Source: Corynebacterium sp. ACRPH
GTDB taxonomy: Bacteria > Actinomycetota > Actinomycetes > Mycobacteriales > Mycobacteriaceae
Reading direction: 5' to 3'
NCBI RefSeq assembly: GCF_022347285.1
Contig: NZ_JAKRND010000009.1
Location: 1 to 64,000, forward strand
DNA length: 64,000 bases
Below are positions 9,688 to 18,902 of the stretch, in pieces. The position numbers and the translations under genes are program-made. Positions within the stretch are counted from its first letter, which is position 1. Each line of letters opens with the position of its first letter. The notes beneath the pieces were generated by a model. That model saw nothing but the letters and a program-made list of their open reading frames with translations, was not told the origin of the DNA and did not search any database.

Positions 9688-9698
9688 CCGTTGGCTTT
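9688..9698 (+). promoter_or_regulatory. Seed-match site for the mini-array guide in the cas3 5' leader
   Basis: The 11-mer CCGTTGGCTTT here recurs at 9859-9869, where it spans the last 2 nt of the degenerate repeat and the first 9 nt of the mini-array spacer. The site covers about -3 to -13 relative to the cas3 start codon, where a ribosome-binding site would lie. Beyond this stretch the match falls to background. A seed-only match fits binding without interference; the function is an inference. The CCG flank equals the end of the crRNA handle rather than a classical AAG-type PAM. Confidence 0.45.
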
Positions 9699-9721
9699 CG
9701 TAGTGTTGTGTTCTACAGACA

Positions 9722-9750
9722 AAATTAGCAGAGTAGCGTAAACCTTGCAA
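9722..9750 (-). promoter_or_regulatory. Candidate cas operon promoter
   Basis: On the minus strand TTGCAA (9750-9745) is followed after 17 bp by TAATTT (9727-9722), placing a start site near 9715 and the seed-match site within the transcribed leader. TTGCAA is self-complementary: on the plus strand the same hexamer is followed after 17 bp by TTTAAA (9768-9773), so the box could serve the divergent mini-array too. A second plus-strand -10-like TAGGGT lies at 9808-9813. These are pattern matches only. Confidence 0.35.
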
Positions 9751-9832
9751 TACCAAGTTCAAAAAACTTTAAAGCGTGCCGCGAGCTGGGTGGAGTCTTC
9801 AGTTTTGTAGGGTGGGGAGCTGGTGATGCCCA

Positions 9833-9914
9833 TGTCTCCCAGCGACAGCTGGGATGAGCCGTTGGCTTTGCACGGTTCGGTGCATGGGGTCGCATGCTCC
9901 CCGCGCCAGCGGGG
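9833..9914 (+). CRISPR. Degenerate single-spacer mini-CRISPR (crRNA-like RNA candidate)
   Basis: Repeat A (9833-9860) matches the main repeat at 22 of 28 positions. It keeps the 3' handle GATGAGCC perfectly, and its stem has a compensating C-to-A / G-to-T pair (CCCAGC with GCTGGG). A 33-nt spacer (9861-9893) follows, the same length as in the main array. Repeat B (9894-9914) matches repeat positions 2-21 exactly, but its 3' handle has diverged (CATTCTT). That is what one functional crRNA needs: an intact 5' handle from repeat A and an intact hairpin from repeat B. The orientation is opposite to the cas operon, 148 bp upstream of the cas3 ATG. It resembles cas-regulating crRNA-like RNAs known from other type I systems. 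Confidence 0.75.
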
Positions 9915-9953
9915 CATTCTTAGATCCAGGCTCCCAACCCCGGCTTAACGCCC

Positions 9954-10182
9954 TTAAAGCCCCAACCCCTCAATCCCGTGCACCGTCACCGTCTCGGAGA
10001 GTGCAACGCGGCCCGGGGCGGTCTTGTACACCGGGCTGGATTCATCCGCCCGGCCGTAGGTCAGCGCAGTTACCAGCTTGTACTCCTCATCCACGCCCAG
10101 GAACTCGCGCACCTGCCGGGATCTCGTCCGGCAGGAACGCGCGAGGGGAGTGGCGGTTGCGTATAAACTCAGAAAAATTCAT
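9954..10182 (-). pseudogene. Nitroreductase remnant
   Basis: The 5' piece reads MNFSEFIRNRHSPRAFLPDE, the FMN-binding start of the nitroreductase family (RxSxRxF motif). It then joins, out of frame, a C-terminal piece containing EEYKLVTALTYGRADESSPVY, KTAPGRVALSETVTVHGIEG and a TAA at 9954-9956. Only about 75 codons remain of a family normally near 200 aa, so the middle has been deleted. The junction region carries the inverted repeat CCTGCCGG (10112-10119) and CCGGCAGG (10128-10135). The gene is dead and fills the space between the cas locus and gluA. Confidence 0.75.
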
Positions 10183-10373
10183 GCTCGCCACCGTACGCTC
10201 TTTTCCGCCTTCAACACCGGTCACCGATGTCTGCTCCCGGCGATCGCGTGGATGGTCAACCATCCCCTTTAACGAGCTCAACCTTAGGGCGTCAATAAGC
10301 CGTCAATAAGACAACAACAAGCAGTCACAGTGAATCATCTTGCTTTCATTTCATAAAAGTGACCTCCGTTACT

Positions 10374-10379
10374 TATTAT
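10374..10379 (+). promoter_or_regulatory. -10 element of gluA, apparently leaderless
   Basis: TATTAT ends 7 nt before the gluA ATG at 10387, so transcription would begin at or beside the start codon; no Shine-Dalgarno sequence fits between. Upstream, CGTCAATAAG occurs twice in tandem (about 10286-10307), a possible regulator site. Inference from pattern only. Confidence 0.4.
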
Positions 10380-10386
10380 TTGGAAC

Positions 10387-11142
10387 ATGTCTGAACCCAC
10401 TGTTTCCAAACCAATGATTGAACTCAAGGGAGTGAACAAGCACTTCGGCGAGTACCACGCTCTTCGGGATATCAACCTCGAAGTACCGGCGGGCCAGGTT
10501 GTTGTGATCCTCGGGCCTTCCGGATCCGGCAAGTCCACGCTGTGCCGCACCATCAACCGCCTAGAGACCATCGACGATGGCGAAATCCGCATCGACGGTG
10601 AACTGCTGCCAGAAGAAGGCAAGGAACTCGCCAAGCTCCGCGCAGAGGTGGGCATGGTGTTCCAGCAGTTCAACCTGTTCAGCCACATGACCATTCGCGA
10701 TAACGTCACGCTGGCACCCACCAAGGTCCGCAAGGTCAGCAAGGAAGAGGCACGCAAGACCGCCGAGAAGCTGCTGGACCGCGTAGGCATCGCCGCCCAA
10801 GCCGACAAGTACCCAGCTCAGCTATCCGGCGGCCAGCAGCAGCGCGTAGCCATCGCCCGCGCACTGGCTATGGACCCGAAGGTGATGCTCTTCGACGAGC
10901 CGACCTCTGCCCTCGACCCAGAGATGATCAACGAGGTCCTGGACGTCATGACTGACCTCGCCAAGGGCGGCATGACCATGGTGGTTGTCACCCACGAGAT
11001 GAGCTTTGCTCGCCGCGTCGCGGATCGAATCCTGTTCATGGCCGACGGCGCCATTGTTGAGGACGCCGACCCGGAGACCTTCTTCACGAACCCGCAATCC
11101 GATCGCGCCAAGGACTTCCTGGCGAAGATCGTGAACCACTAG
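10387..11142 (+). CDS. gluA: Glutamate ABC transporter ATP-binding protein GluA
   Basis: This 251-aa polar amino acid ABC ATPase shows Walker [20 protein letters not shown] (about residues 39-57), the Q-loop [10 protein letters not shown], signature LSGGQQQR and Walker [15 protein letters not shown], then the switch His in VVVTHEM. It powers uptake through GluC and GluD. Gene order and sequence match the corynebacterial gluABCD cluster, whose GluA is about 242 aa; the extra residues are N-terminal. The genes run head to tail to gluD with short gaps, indicating one operon. Confidence 0.93.
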   Translation: MSEPTVSKPMIELKGVNKHFGEYHALRDINLEVPAGQVVVILGPSGSGKSTLCRTINRLETIDDGEIRIDGELLPEEGKELAKLRAEVGMVFQQFNLFSHMTIRDNVTLAPTKVRKVSKEEARKTAEKLLDRVGIAAQADKYPAQLSGGQQQRVAIARALAMDPKVMLFDEPTSALDPEMINEVLDVMTDLAKGGMTMVVVTHEMSFARRVADRILFMADGAIVEDADPETFFTNPQSDRAKDFLAKIVNH

Positions 11143-11161
11143 TTCGGGAAGCGAGTTACAC

Positions 11162-12058
11162 ATGTCTACCTTCAAAAGCGCACTCAAGCGCCTCACCGCT
11201 GCAGTGGTTGCCACCGCAAGCGTGGTGGCGCTGACCGCGTGCGGCTCTGGCGGTGCCCGCGACCTGCTGGCGGATATCGAATCCGGCCACGTCGTCATGG
11301 GCACCAAATACGACCAACCGAACCTGGGTGAGCGCACCCCGGACAAGCAGTTCGCCGGCCTGGATACCGACGTTTCCCGCTACGTGGTGGAATACATCGC
11401 AAAGAAGCACGGCTGGGCCACGCCAGAAATCGAGTGGCGCGAAACCCCCTCCGCGCAGCGCGAGACCCTCATCAACAACGGTGAGGTCAACATGATCGCC
11501 GCCACGTACTCCATCAACAAAGGCCGCCTGAAGGCCGTGGACTTCGCGGGCCCGTACGTGGTCACCCACCAGGCGCTGCTGGTCCGCAAGGATTCCGGCA
11601 TCGAGGGTCTGAACGATATCGCACCGGGCACCCGCCTATGCTCCGTATCCGGCTCCACCCCGGCACAGAAGGTGAAGGACGCGTTGCCAGAAGTGCAGCT
11701 GCAGGAGTTCGACACCTACGCCGCGTGCGCGGAAGGCCTGAAGCAGGGCGTGGTGGATGCAACCACTACGGATGCGACCATTCTGGCTGGCTTCGCGCAG
11801 CGCTACAAGGAGCGATTCGGCGAGGAGTACAGCGTTATCCAGCTAAAGAACGATGACGGCAGCTTCTGGACCAACGAAAACTACGGCATCGGCCTGCCCA
11901 AGGGTGACGACAAAGCCAAGGCGGAGGTCAACGAAGCGCTGAACGAAATGCACGATTCCGGCGAGTTCCAGAAGATCGTCGCCAAGAACCTGGGCGACAA
12001 CGTGGATCTCGGCGAGAAGCCAAAGATCGGCGACCTGTCGTTCGTCGACAAGAAGTAG
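11162..12058 (+). CDS. gluB: Glutamate-binding lipoprotein GluB
   Basis: This 298-aa substrate-binding lipoprotein has a signal peptide ending in the lipobox LTAC (Cys 27), so the mature protein is anchored outside the membrane. The solute-binding fold contains GTKYDQPNLG, GLDTDVSRYV, IEWRETPSAQRETLI and SGSTPAQKVKD, all close to corynebacterial GluB. It captures glutamate for GluCD. It lies 19 bp after gluA. Confidence 0.93.
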   Translation: MSTFKSALKRLTAAVVATASVVALTACGSGGARDLLADIESGHVVMGTKYDQPNLGERTPDKQFAGLDTDVSRYVVEYIAKKHGWATPEIEWRETPSAQRETLINNGEVNMIAATYSINKGRLKAVDFAGPYVVTHQALLVRKDSGIEGLNDIAPGTRLCSVSGSTPAQKVKDALPEVQLQEFDTYAACAEGLKQGVVDATTTDATILAGFAQRYKERFGEEYSVIQLKNDDGSFWTNENYGIGLPKGDDKAKAEVNEALNEMHDSGEFQKIVAKNLGDNVDLGEKPKIGDLSFVDKK

Positions 12059-12074
12059 GAAGGAGGAACGCACT

Positions 12075-12761
12075 ATGAACCCCGAACTATGGTCCGAGAT
12101 GAAGCCCGAACTGCTTCCAGCATTCTGGGTGACCATCAAGTTGACGTTCTTCTCCGCGGTCGGGTCGCTGATCTTCGGCATTATCCTGACCGCCATGCGC
12201 GTGAGCCCCGTGGGCATCCTGCGTAACCTGTCCGCGTGGTACATCAGCATTGTTCGTAACACCCCGCTGACGTTGATCATTCTGCTGGCCTCCATGGGCC
12301 TGTACTACAACCTGGGCCTGCTGCTGGCGGTGGAGAACGATTCCTTCATCGAAAAGCAGAACTTCCGCCTGGCAGTCCTAGCCTTCGTGTCCTACACCTC
12401 CTGCTTCGTGGCAGAATCCCTGCGCTCCGGTATCAATACGGTGCCCTTCGGCCAGGCCGAGGCCGCCCGCTCCTTGGGGCTTAGCTTCGGCCAGAACTTC
12501 CGGCACGTGATCTTCCCGCAGGCCCTGCGCGGTGCGATCGTGCCGCTGGGCAACACCCTGATCGCGTTGACGAAGAACACCACCATCGCCTCGGTGATCG
12601 GTGTAGCTGAAGCGTCCCTGCTGATGAAGACCCTGACGGAGGACTACGCCAGCGACATTCTGGTGATCTTCGGCGTAATCGCAATCGGATTTATCATTTT
12701 GACTCTGCCTACCGGATTGTTCTTCGGCTGGGCAGGTAAGCGATGGGCGGTGAAGCGCTAA
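12075..12761 (+). CDS. gluC: Glutamate ABC transporter permease GluC
   Basis: This 228-aa membrane subunit has about five transmembrane helices and the EAA-type loop [20 protein letters not shown] that docks on GluA. A strong ribosome-binding site (GGAAGGAGG) precedes the ATG. It sits 16 bp after gluB and its stop overlaps the gluD start by one base. The length equals that of the C. glutamicum protein. Confidence 0.93.
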   Translation: MNPELWSEMKPELLPAFWVTIKLTFFSAVGSLIFGIILTAMRVSPVGILRNLSAWYISIVRNTPLTLIILLASMGLYYNLGLLLAVENDSFIEKQNFRLAVLAFVSYTSCFVAESLRSGINTVPFGQAEAARSLGLSFGQNFRHVIFPQALRGAIVPLGNTLIALTKNTTIASVIGVAEASLLMKTLTEDYASDILVIFGVIAIGFIILTLPTGLFFGWAGKRWAVKR

Positions 12762-13699
12762 TGACTACACGTGCAACAGTTCTTTATGACGCCCCAGGCC
12801 CCAAGGGACGCAGGCTCAACTCGATCCTCACGGCGATCACCGTCGTAGTGGTCGCTGTGATCCTCGTCCTGGTGGCAATGAAGCTCAACGACAAGGGGCA
12901 GTTTGAGCCCGAGAAGTGGTCCTTCTTCCTGGAGAGCACCACGTGGACGACCTACATCATCCCGGGCCTGGTCTCTACGATCGGCGCGGCTGTAGTCTCC
13001 ATCGTCTTGGCGATGGCCATCGGTGCGCTGCTGGGCGTGGGCCGACTGTCGCTCTCCGCACCCGTGCGCTGGATCTGCGGCATCATCGTGGAGTTCTTCC
13101 GCTCCATCCCAGTGCTGGTACTGATGCTGTTCGCCTACGCGGTGTTCTCCCTTCTGCAGCTGGTGCCTTCCAACTGGCTGGGCTTTTCCGCAGTGGTCTT
13201 CGGCCTGACGATGTACAACGGCTCCGTGATCGCAGAGACCCTGCGCTCCGGCATTCAGTCTCTGCCGCGCGGCCAGCGTGAGGCAGCGATTGCACTGGGT
13301 CTGAGCCACCGCCAGTCCATCAACCTAATCCTGCTGCCGCAGGCCGTGGCGGCCATGCTGCCGGCCATCATCTCTCAAATGATCATTGCCCTGAAGGATT
13401 CCGCGCTTGGTTACATGATCGGCTTCGTGGAAGTCGTCCGCTCCGGTCGCCAGCTGGGCGAGTACTACGGCGCGATGATCCCAGCCCTGCTGCTGATCGC
13501 AGTAATCATGATTGTGATCAACATGATCCTGGCGAAGCTGGCCGAGCGCATCGAGATCCAGCTGCGTTCCGGCCGTGCCCGCCGCAATATTGTGGCCAAG
13601 GTTCCGCACCAGAGGGAGCAGGGTATAGATACCAAGGACAACGCCTACGTTGATTGGCGCGCAGAGGGCCACGAGGACCTCCGCACCACCTACGAGTAG
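12761..13699 (+). CDS. gluD: Glutamate ABC transporter permease GluD
   Basis: This 312-aa permease begins [18 protein letters not shown]; that ATG overlaps the gluC TAA (TAATG). An upstream in-frame ATG at 12743 is less likely. There are about five to six membrane helices and an EAA loop [21 protein letters not shown] longer hydrophilic C-terminal tail after the last helix includes [16 protein letters not shown]. It pairs with GluC to form the channel. A GC-rich inverted repeat (AGCCCCG / CGGGGCT) follows the stop but lacks a T-tract. Confidence 0.92.
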   Translation: MTTRATVLYDAPGPKGRRLNSILTAITVVVVAVILVLVAMKLNDKGQFEPEKWSFFLESTTWTTYIIPGLVSTIGAAVVSIVLAMAIGALLGVGRLSLSAPVRWICGIIVEFFRSIPVLVLMLFAYAVFSLLQLVPSNWLGFSAVVFGLTMYNGSVIAETLRSGIQSLPRGQREAAIALGLSHRQSINLILLPQAVAAMLPAIISQMIIALKDSALGYMIGFVEVVRSGRQLGEYYGAMIPALLLIAVIMIVINMILAKLAERIEIQLRSGRARRNIVAKVPHQREQGIDTKDNAYVDWRAEGHEDLRTTYE

Positions 13700-13749
13700 C
13701 AGCGCTGCGCCAGGCTAGCCCCGCGCTGCCGGGGCGGGGCTGGGGCCAG

Positions 13750-14661
13750 CTAGCCCAGTGCCTCCCATAGGCGCTGGTTGAAGCCATCCCAGCGCTGCTT
13801 CGCCCAGTCGCCGAAGTTCTCATCCGTGAGGACGACGGCGGCTTTTTTCTTGCTCCCACTCCGGTCGATCCACAGGAAAGTGCCCGACTGGCCAAAGTGC
13901 CCCGCCACCGTGTCAGGCATGCCCTCGCCCAACCAGTGCGGCGACTTCTCACCGTGCAGCTCAAAGCCCAGACCCCACGGGCAAGGTTTCTGCATCCCGT
14001 AGCCCGGCACCACCCCGGAAAGCTCCGGCCATTGAGGCTCCAGCGCCTCGTTGAGGGTGGAAGGGGCAATGACTGTGGGCGTCAAAAACTCAGAACACAA
14101 CACCGCAAGAGCATCGACCGAGGCAGAAAAACCATGCCCCGCGCTGCCCTCGACCTTCACCTCGATGCCCAGCGGCGCGCACACGCCCTCGGCGACGTAA
14201 TCCGCGAAGGGCATGTCGGCCTCCGCGGCGATGAAATCCGCCAGCACCTCGTAGCCCGCCGAGGAGTAAATACGCCGGGCGCCGCGCGGCTTCTCCGGGG
14301 TGCGGCCGCGGAAACCAATGCCGCTGGTGTGAGCCAGCAGCTCGCGGACGGTCGGCAGGTCGTCGAACTCGGGCAGCAACTCGGCGGGGACTTGCTGGTC
14401 CAGCTCGAAGGCGCCCTCCTCGACTGCCAGCAGCGTGGCATATGCCGTAATCAGCTTGCTCACGCTGGCCAGGGGGAACTGCGCGGACGTGTCGCCGAAG
14501 GTTGCGGTTTGGGCGCTCGCCCCGCCGTTGCTGCCGTCGTCGTTGCCGGCATCCCACAGCGCCGCCGCGGCCATGTTATCGACGGGCCAGTCCTGCAGCT
14601 CGGCGAGTACGTCCTCTACAGCCCTGCCCGTGCCCGTTGCGCCAGCCTGCGCGCCGCTCAC
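13750..14661 (-). CDS. Beta-lactamase-like serine hydrolase
   Basis: This 303-aa protein is of the class C beta-lactamase / penicillin-binding type. The nucleophile motif SxxK is SVSK in FPLASVSKLITAYA. The usual second motif YxN appears as YSS (RRIYSSAGYE), and GHFGQSGTFLWID is the third-motif region with HFG replacing KTG. No signal peptide is visible, so it is probably cytoplasmic and may be an esterase rather than an antibiotic-degrading enzyme. An Asn/Gly-rich insert (about residues 38-50) precedes the fold. The ATG overlaps the end of the acyl carrier protein gene by 4 bp, so the two are coupled. Confidence 0.8.
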   Translation of the reverse strand: MSGAQAGATGTGRAVEDVLAELQDWPVDNMAAAALWDAGNDDGSNGGASAQTATFGDTSAQFPLASVSKLITAYATLLAVEEGAFELDQQVPAELLPEFDDLPTVRELLAHTSGIGFRGRTPEKPRGARRIYSSAGYEVLADFIAAEADMPFADYVAEGVCAPLGIEVKVEGSAGHGFSASVDALAVLCSEFLTPTVIAPSTLNEALEPQWPELSGVVPGYGMQKPCPWGLGFELHGEKSPHWLGEGMPDTVAGHFGQSGTFLWIDRSGSKKKAAVVLTDENFGDWAKQRWDGFNQRLWEALG

Positions 14662-14999
14662 TTGTCCACCAGGCCAACCAGCTCGTCGATGGTCTTCACC
14701 CGGTTGATGTCCTCGTCCGGCACCTCCACGCCGAACTCTTCCTCCAGGCGCACGGCGATGTCCATCAGGGACAGGGAGTCGATGTTTAGGTCGTCACCCA
14801 GTCGCTTGGAGCCCTCTAGCTCCTCGCGTTCGATGCCCGTCGCGTCCTCCACGACATCCAGCACGATGCTGCGCTTGTCCTTCTCGTCTGCGCCCGCCGA
14901 GCCGTCCTTGCCAGCCTTGCTCGTACCGCTCTTGTCAGCGCCGTCCTTCTTCAGCTTCTTCGACAGCGCCGCAGCCAGCTGGTTGTTTTGTTCAGCCAT
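14658..14999 (-). CDS. Acyl carrier protein with charged N-terminal extension
   Basis: The C-terminal 80 residues form an ACP domain with the phosphopantetheine site GDDLNIDSLSLMDIAVRLEE (Ser of DSL) and the acidic helix II typical of ACP. About 35 residues of Lys/Gly/Ala/Asp-rich sequence precede it, which is unusual. I chose the ATG at 14999 (113 aa) because AGGAGAAGGA lies just upstream; the longer GTG start would absorb that site. It is co-translated with the serine hydrolase downstream. The partner pathway is not visible here; mycobacterial aceE also has acpM nearby. Confidence 0.85.
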   Translation of the reverse strand: MAEQNNQLAAALSKKLKKDGADKSGTSKAGKDGSAGADEKDKRSIVLDVVEDATGIEREELEGSKRLGDDLNIDSLSLMDIAVRLEEEFGVEVPDEDINRVKTIDELVGLVDK

Positions 15000-15140
15000 G
15001 ATCGTTCCTTCTCCTGCCACTCCATATTCGCCTGCACGCGGGGCGCTAAGCTAGATGCCTTGCGGCTAAAGCTCCAGCGCACTCCCGCATCGCGCGGCCG
15101 TTTGTACACTCATCCTAACAATCTTGCGAAGGTCATTCCT

Positions 15141-16127
15141 ATGCGTCCCGTCACCGCCGTCCGCAACCTCGCCAGCATCGTGTTGCGCGACCCTCCCGCC
15201 GTACCGGGCTTGCCGCGCGCACGCTGGATCCATCGCCTGACCATGGACGACGGCGCTAAGGTCGCCGTCCACGAGGTGCGTTCTTACTCTTTCTCTTATG
15301 AGGACGCCCCCTCGTCCGCCCCTACAACCCTGATCCTCGTGCACGGCTTCAACCTGACGGCAGCCTCCTGGTTCTTCCAATTGGCCGCACTGCGTGAGCA
15401 GCCGAACCTGCGCATCCTGCTGCCAGATTTGCGCGGTCACGGCGCCAGCGAGGATGCCCCAGGGCTGGACATTGAACGCACTGCCATCGATCTGGCGGCG
15501 ACCATCCGCGAGCTCGCGCCGACGGGCAGGCTGATCCTGGCGGGCCACTCGATGGGCGCTATGACCGTCCTGGGCGGCCTGCGCCACCTGGACAAGGCCG
15601 ACCTGCAGCGGGTGGGCGGTGTCGCGCTGATCAACGGCGCGATCGATACCTTCGCCTCCGCAGGCGTATCCCAGATCCTGCATTCCCACCTGGTGCGTGC
15701 GACCCGCTGGCTGGGCGTCAAGAGCCCCAGTCACCTGGAATGGGCAAGGTCGCTGGTGGAGTGGGCCATCAAGCCCGTCATCGCGGCCTTCATCTACCAC
15801 GGCTCGCTGGACGAGGGGGAATCCGATAACTTCGACGTCCTGACTTTCCACGCCAACGAGATCGCCGGGACGTCCATGCGCACGCTACTGGGCTACCTGG
15901 ACGACCTGACGGAGCACGACGAGCTTGCCGCCGCCGAGCTATTGGCGGACACTCCCGGCGAGATCCTGGTCGGAGCGATGGATGACGTCACCCCGCCCAG
16001 CCAGAGCGAACGCATCCACGAGCTCTGGCCGCGTGCCGCTTTCCACGAGTACCCGGAATCCGGGCACATGCTGCCCGTCGAGCGCCCGGAGGACGTCACC
16101 CGAGCGCTGCTGAACCTGCTGAGCTAG
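15141..16127 (+). CDS. Alpha/beta hydrolase
   Basis: This 328-aa protein begins MRPVTAVRNLASIVLRDPP after GAAGG. The alpha/beta-hydrolase fold is clear: oxyanion segment LVHGFNLTAASW, DLRGHGASED, nucleophile elbow GHSMG, acid region ILVGAMDDVTPP, and catalytic His in ESGHMLPVERPED. The substrate is unknown; members of this family include esterases, lipases and epoxide hydrolases. It diverges from the acyl carrier protein gene and converges with aceE (18-bp gap). An ORF extending upstream to 14988 overlaps the ACP gene and is rejected as the start. Confidence 0.88.
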   Translation: MRPVTAVRNLASIVLRDPPAVPGLPRARWIHRLTMDDGAKVAVHEVRSYSFSYEDAPSSAPTTLILVHGFNLTAASWFFQLAALREQPNLRILLPDLRGHGASEDAPGLDIERTAIDLAATIRELAPTGRLILAGHSMGAMTVLGGLRHLDKADLQRVGGVALINGAIDTFASAGVSQILHSHLVRATRWLGVKSPSHLEWARSLVEWAIKPVIAAFIYHGSLDEGESDNFDVLTFHANEIAGTSMRTLLGYLDDLTEHDELAAAELLADTPGEILVGAMDDVTPPSQSERIHELWPRAAFHEYPESGHMLPVERPEDVTRALLNLLS

Positions 16128-16145
16128 TTAGAGGCTAGCCAGCCG

Positions 16146-18902
16146 CTAGTTGGTTGCAGTCGGATCGTCGATCTTGAAGCGCTCGGCGGCCTCCGCCGCC
16201 ACGGAACGCTCGATCTTGCCCTCGCGCGCCAGTCCCAGCAGCACGCCCACCACGATGGACTCCGCGTCCACGTTGAAGTACCGGCGCGCTGCCTGGCGAG
16301 TATCCGCAAAGCCGAAGCCATCGGCACCCAACACCACGTACTCGCCCGGTACCCACTTGCGTACCTGCTCGGCCACGGTGGTGGCGTAGTCGCTCACCGC
16401 CACGAACGGACCCTCCGCTGCCTCCAGCTGCTGGGTAATAAACGCCGTGCGGGGCTCCGCAGCCGGGTCGCGCAGCTGCTCCAGCTCCACGGCCTGGCCA
16501 TCGCGGGCCAGCTCGTTCCAGCTGGTCACCGAGAACACGTTCGCATCTACGTCGAACTCCTTCAGCAGCTCCTTCGCCTTCAAAGCTGCCGTCATGGCCA
16601 CGCCAGAGGCCAGAATATTGGCCTGCAACTCTGCTGAGCCCGAGGCGGCGTCATAAAGGTAAATACCCTTGTGCAGCCCCTCCACGTCGAGGTTCTCCGG
16701 TTCCGCCGGCTGGTGGATCGGCTCGTTGTATGCGGTGAGGTAGTAGATCACGTCCTCGCCGCGGCCATCGTTGCTGTTCTCGCCGTACATGCGCTCGATG
16801 CCACGGTGCACGATGTGGGCGATCTCGTAGGCAAACGCCGGGTCGTAGGTCACCACTGCAGGGTTTGTGGACGCCAACACGGGGGAGTTGCCGTCCATAT
16901 GCTGCAAGCCCTCGCCTGTCAGCGTGGTACGGCCCGCGGTGGCTCCGATCAGGAATCCGCGAGACATCTGGTCTGCGGCCGCCCAGATCTCGTCGCCGAC
17001 GCGCTGGAAGCCGAACATCGAGTAGAAGATGTACAGCGGGATCATGACCTCGCCATGGGTGGCGTAGCTGGTGCCGGCGGCGATGAAGGAAGCCATAGAG
17101 CCGGCCTCCGAGATGCCCTCGTGCAGAATGTGGCCGTCGGTGGCCTCGCGGTAGGAGAGCATCAGGTCGTGGTCCACCGGCGTGTAGTTCTGGCCGTGCG
17201 GGTTGTAGATCTTCAGCGTCGGGAACCAGGAATCCATGCCGAAAGTACGCGCCTCATCCGGCACGATCGGCACGATGCGCTTCTTCAGCTCGTCGTCGCG
17301 CATGAGGTCCTTGAACACGCGGACCAGCGCCATCGTGGTGGCGACCTCCTGCTTGCCGGAGCCCTTGCGGGCCAGCTTCGCGATGGAGAGGTCGGGCATC
17401 TTCAGCGGCGTGAACTTCTCGCGGCGCTCCGGCAGGAAGCCGCCGAGCTCCTTGCGGCGGTTCAGCATGTACTGGATTTCTTCTGCATCCTCGCCGGGGT
17501 GGAAGTACGGCGGCAGGTGCGGGTCCTTCTCCAGTTCCTCGTCGGAGAATGGGATGTCCTGCTTGTCGCGGAGAAGCTTCAGATCCTCCAGGGCGAGCTT
17601 CTTCATCTGGTGGGTCGCGTTGCGGCCCTCGAAGTTGTGGCCCAGGCCGTAGCCCTTAATGGTGTGGGCGAGGATGACGGTCGGCTGGTCCTTGGTCTCC
17701 AGGGCGCGCTTGTAGGCGGCGTAGATCTTGCGATAGTCGTGGCCGCCGCGGCGCAGGTGCCAGATCTCGTCGTCGGTCATGTCCTCGACCAGCTTGGCGG
17801 TGCGCGGATCCTTGTTGAAGAAGTACTCGCGGACGTAGGCGCCGTCGTTGGCCTTGAATGTCTGGAAGTCGCCGTCCGGAGTGGTGTTCATCGCGTGGAC
17901 CAGGGCGCCCTCTTCGTCGCGGGCGAACAGCTCGTCCCACTCGCGGCCCCAGACGACCTTGATTACGTTCCAGCCGGCGCCGCGGAAGAAGCTCTCCAGC
18001 TCCTGGATGATCTTCGTGTTACCGCGCACCGGGCCGTCCAGGCGCTGCAGGTTGCAGTTGATGACGAAGGTCAGGTTATCCAGGTTGTTCAGCGCAGCGG
18101 TTTGGATCAGGCCGCGGGATTCCGGCTCGTCCATCTCGCCATCGCCGAGGAACGCCCAGACGTGCTGCTGGGAAGTGTCCTTGATGCCACGGTCGTGCAG
18201 GTAGCGATTGAAGCGCGCCTGGTAGATGGCATCCATGGGGCCCAAGCCCATGGAGACGGTCGGGAACTCCCAGAACTCCGGCATGCCGTGCGGGTGCGGG
18301 TAGGAAGGCAGGCCGTGGTCCGGCTTGGAGGCCTCCTGGCGGAAGGCATCCAGGTCTTCTTCGGAAAGGCGGCCTTCCAGGAAAGCGCGGGCGTACATGC
18401 CGGGGGAGGCATGGCCCTGGAAGAAGATCTGGTCGCCGCCGCCCGGGTGGTCCTTGCCGCGGAAGAAGTGGTTCAGGCCGACCTCGTAGAGCGGGGCCGC
18501 GGAGGCGTAGGTGGAGATGTGGCCACCCACCCCGATTCCCGGGCGCTGGGCGCGGTGGACCATGATGGCCGCGTTCCAGCGGATCCAGCGGCGGTAGCGC
18601 TTCTCGATCTCCTCGTCACCCGGGAAGTCGGGTTCCTGGGTGGTGGGGATGGTGTTGACGTAATCGGTGGACAGCAGGGGAGGCAGGGGGACGCGCTTGG
18701 CGGTGGCGCGCTCCAGCAGGCGCAGCATCAGGTAGCGGCCGCGATCCGGGCCGGCGGATTCCAGCAGCCCGTCGAGGGAATCCATCCATTCCTGGGTTTC
18801 CTCCGGGTCGGAATCGGCCAAGTAGGAGGCCACTCCGTCTCGGATCAAAGCAAAATTGCTGGCATCGTATGCGCTGTTGTTCTCTTCTGCCGAAGTGGAC
18901 AT
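16146..18902 (-). CDS. aceE: Pyruvate dehydrogenase E1 component
   Basis: This 918-aa homodimeric E1 decarboxylates pyruvate with thiamine diphosphate and passes the acetyl group to E2. The ThDP motif runs from [11 protein letters not shown] to [11 protein letters not shown] (about residues 250-290). Other matches to AceE are [38 protein letters not shown] and [11 protein letters not shown]. In corynebacteria E1p works in a mixed PDH-ODH complex. Length agrees with C. glutamicum AceE (about 922 aa). The 248-bp upstream gap shared with the divergent DUF3052 gene holds both promoters. Confidence 0.97.
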   Translation of the reverse strand: MSTSAEENNSAYDASNFALIRDGVASYLADSDPEETQEWMDSLDGLLESAGPDRGRYLMLRLLERATAKRVPLPPLLSTDYVNTIPTTQEPDFPGDEEIEKRYRRWIRWNAAIMVHRAQRPGIGVGGHISTYASAAPLYEVGLNHFFRGKDHPGGGDQIFFQGHASPGMYARAFLEGRLSEEDLDAFRQEASKPDHGLPSYPHPHGMPEFWEFPTVSMGLGPMDAIYQARFNRYLHDRGIKDTSQQHVWAFLGDGEMDEPESRGLIQTAALNNLDNLTFVINCNLQRLDGPVRGNTKIIQELESFFRGAGWNVIKVVWGREWDELFARDEEGALVHAMNTTPDGDFQTFKANDGAYVREYFFNKDPRTAKLVEDMTDDEIWHLRRGGHDYRKIYAAYKRALETKDQPTVILAHTIKGYGLGHNFEGRNATHQMKKLALEDLKLLRDKQDIPFSDEELEKDPHLPPYFHPGEDAEEIQYMLNRRKELGGFLPERREKFTPLKMPDLSIAKLARKGSGKQEVATTMALVRVFKDLMRDDELKKRIVPIVPDEARTFGMDSWFPTLKIYNPHGQNYTPVDHDLMLSYREATDGHILHEGISEAGSMASFIAAGTSYATHGEVMIPLYIFYSMFGFQRVGDEIWAAADQMSRGFLIGATAGRTTLTGEGLQHMDGNSPVLASTNPAVVTYDPAFAYEIAHIVHRGIERMYGENSNDGRGEDVIYYLTAYNEPIHQPAEPENLDVEGLHKGIYLYDAASGSAELQANILASGVAMTAALKAKELLKEFDVDANVFSVTSWNELARDGQAVELEQLRDPAAEPRTAFITQQLEAAEGPFVAVSDYATTVAEQVRKWVPGEYVVLGADGFGFADTRQAARRYFNVDAESIVVGVLLGLAREGKIERSVAAEAAERFKIDDPTATN

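Noticed and set aside
9772..9799. A third mini-array repeat 61 bp before repeat A
   Set aside because: Similarity to the repeat is no better than chance.
13708..13735. GC-rich inverted repeat after gluD as a terminator
   Set aside because: Stem present, but no T-tract on either strand.
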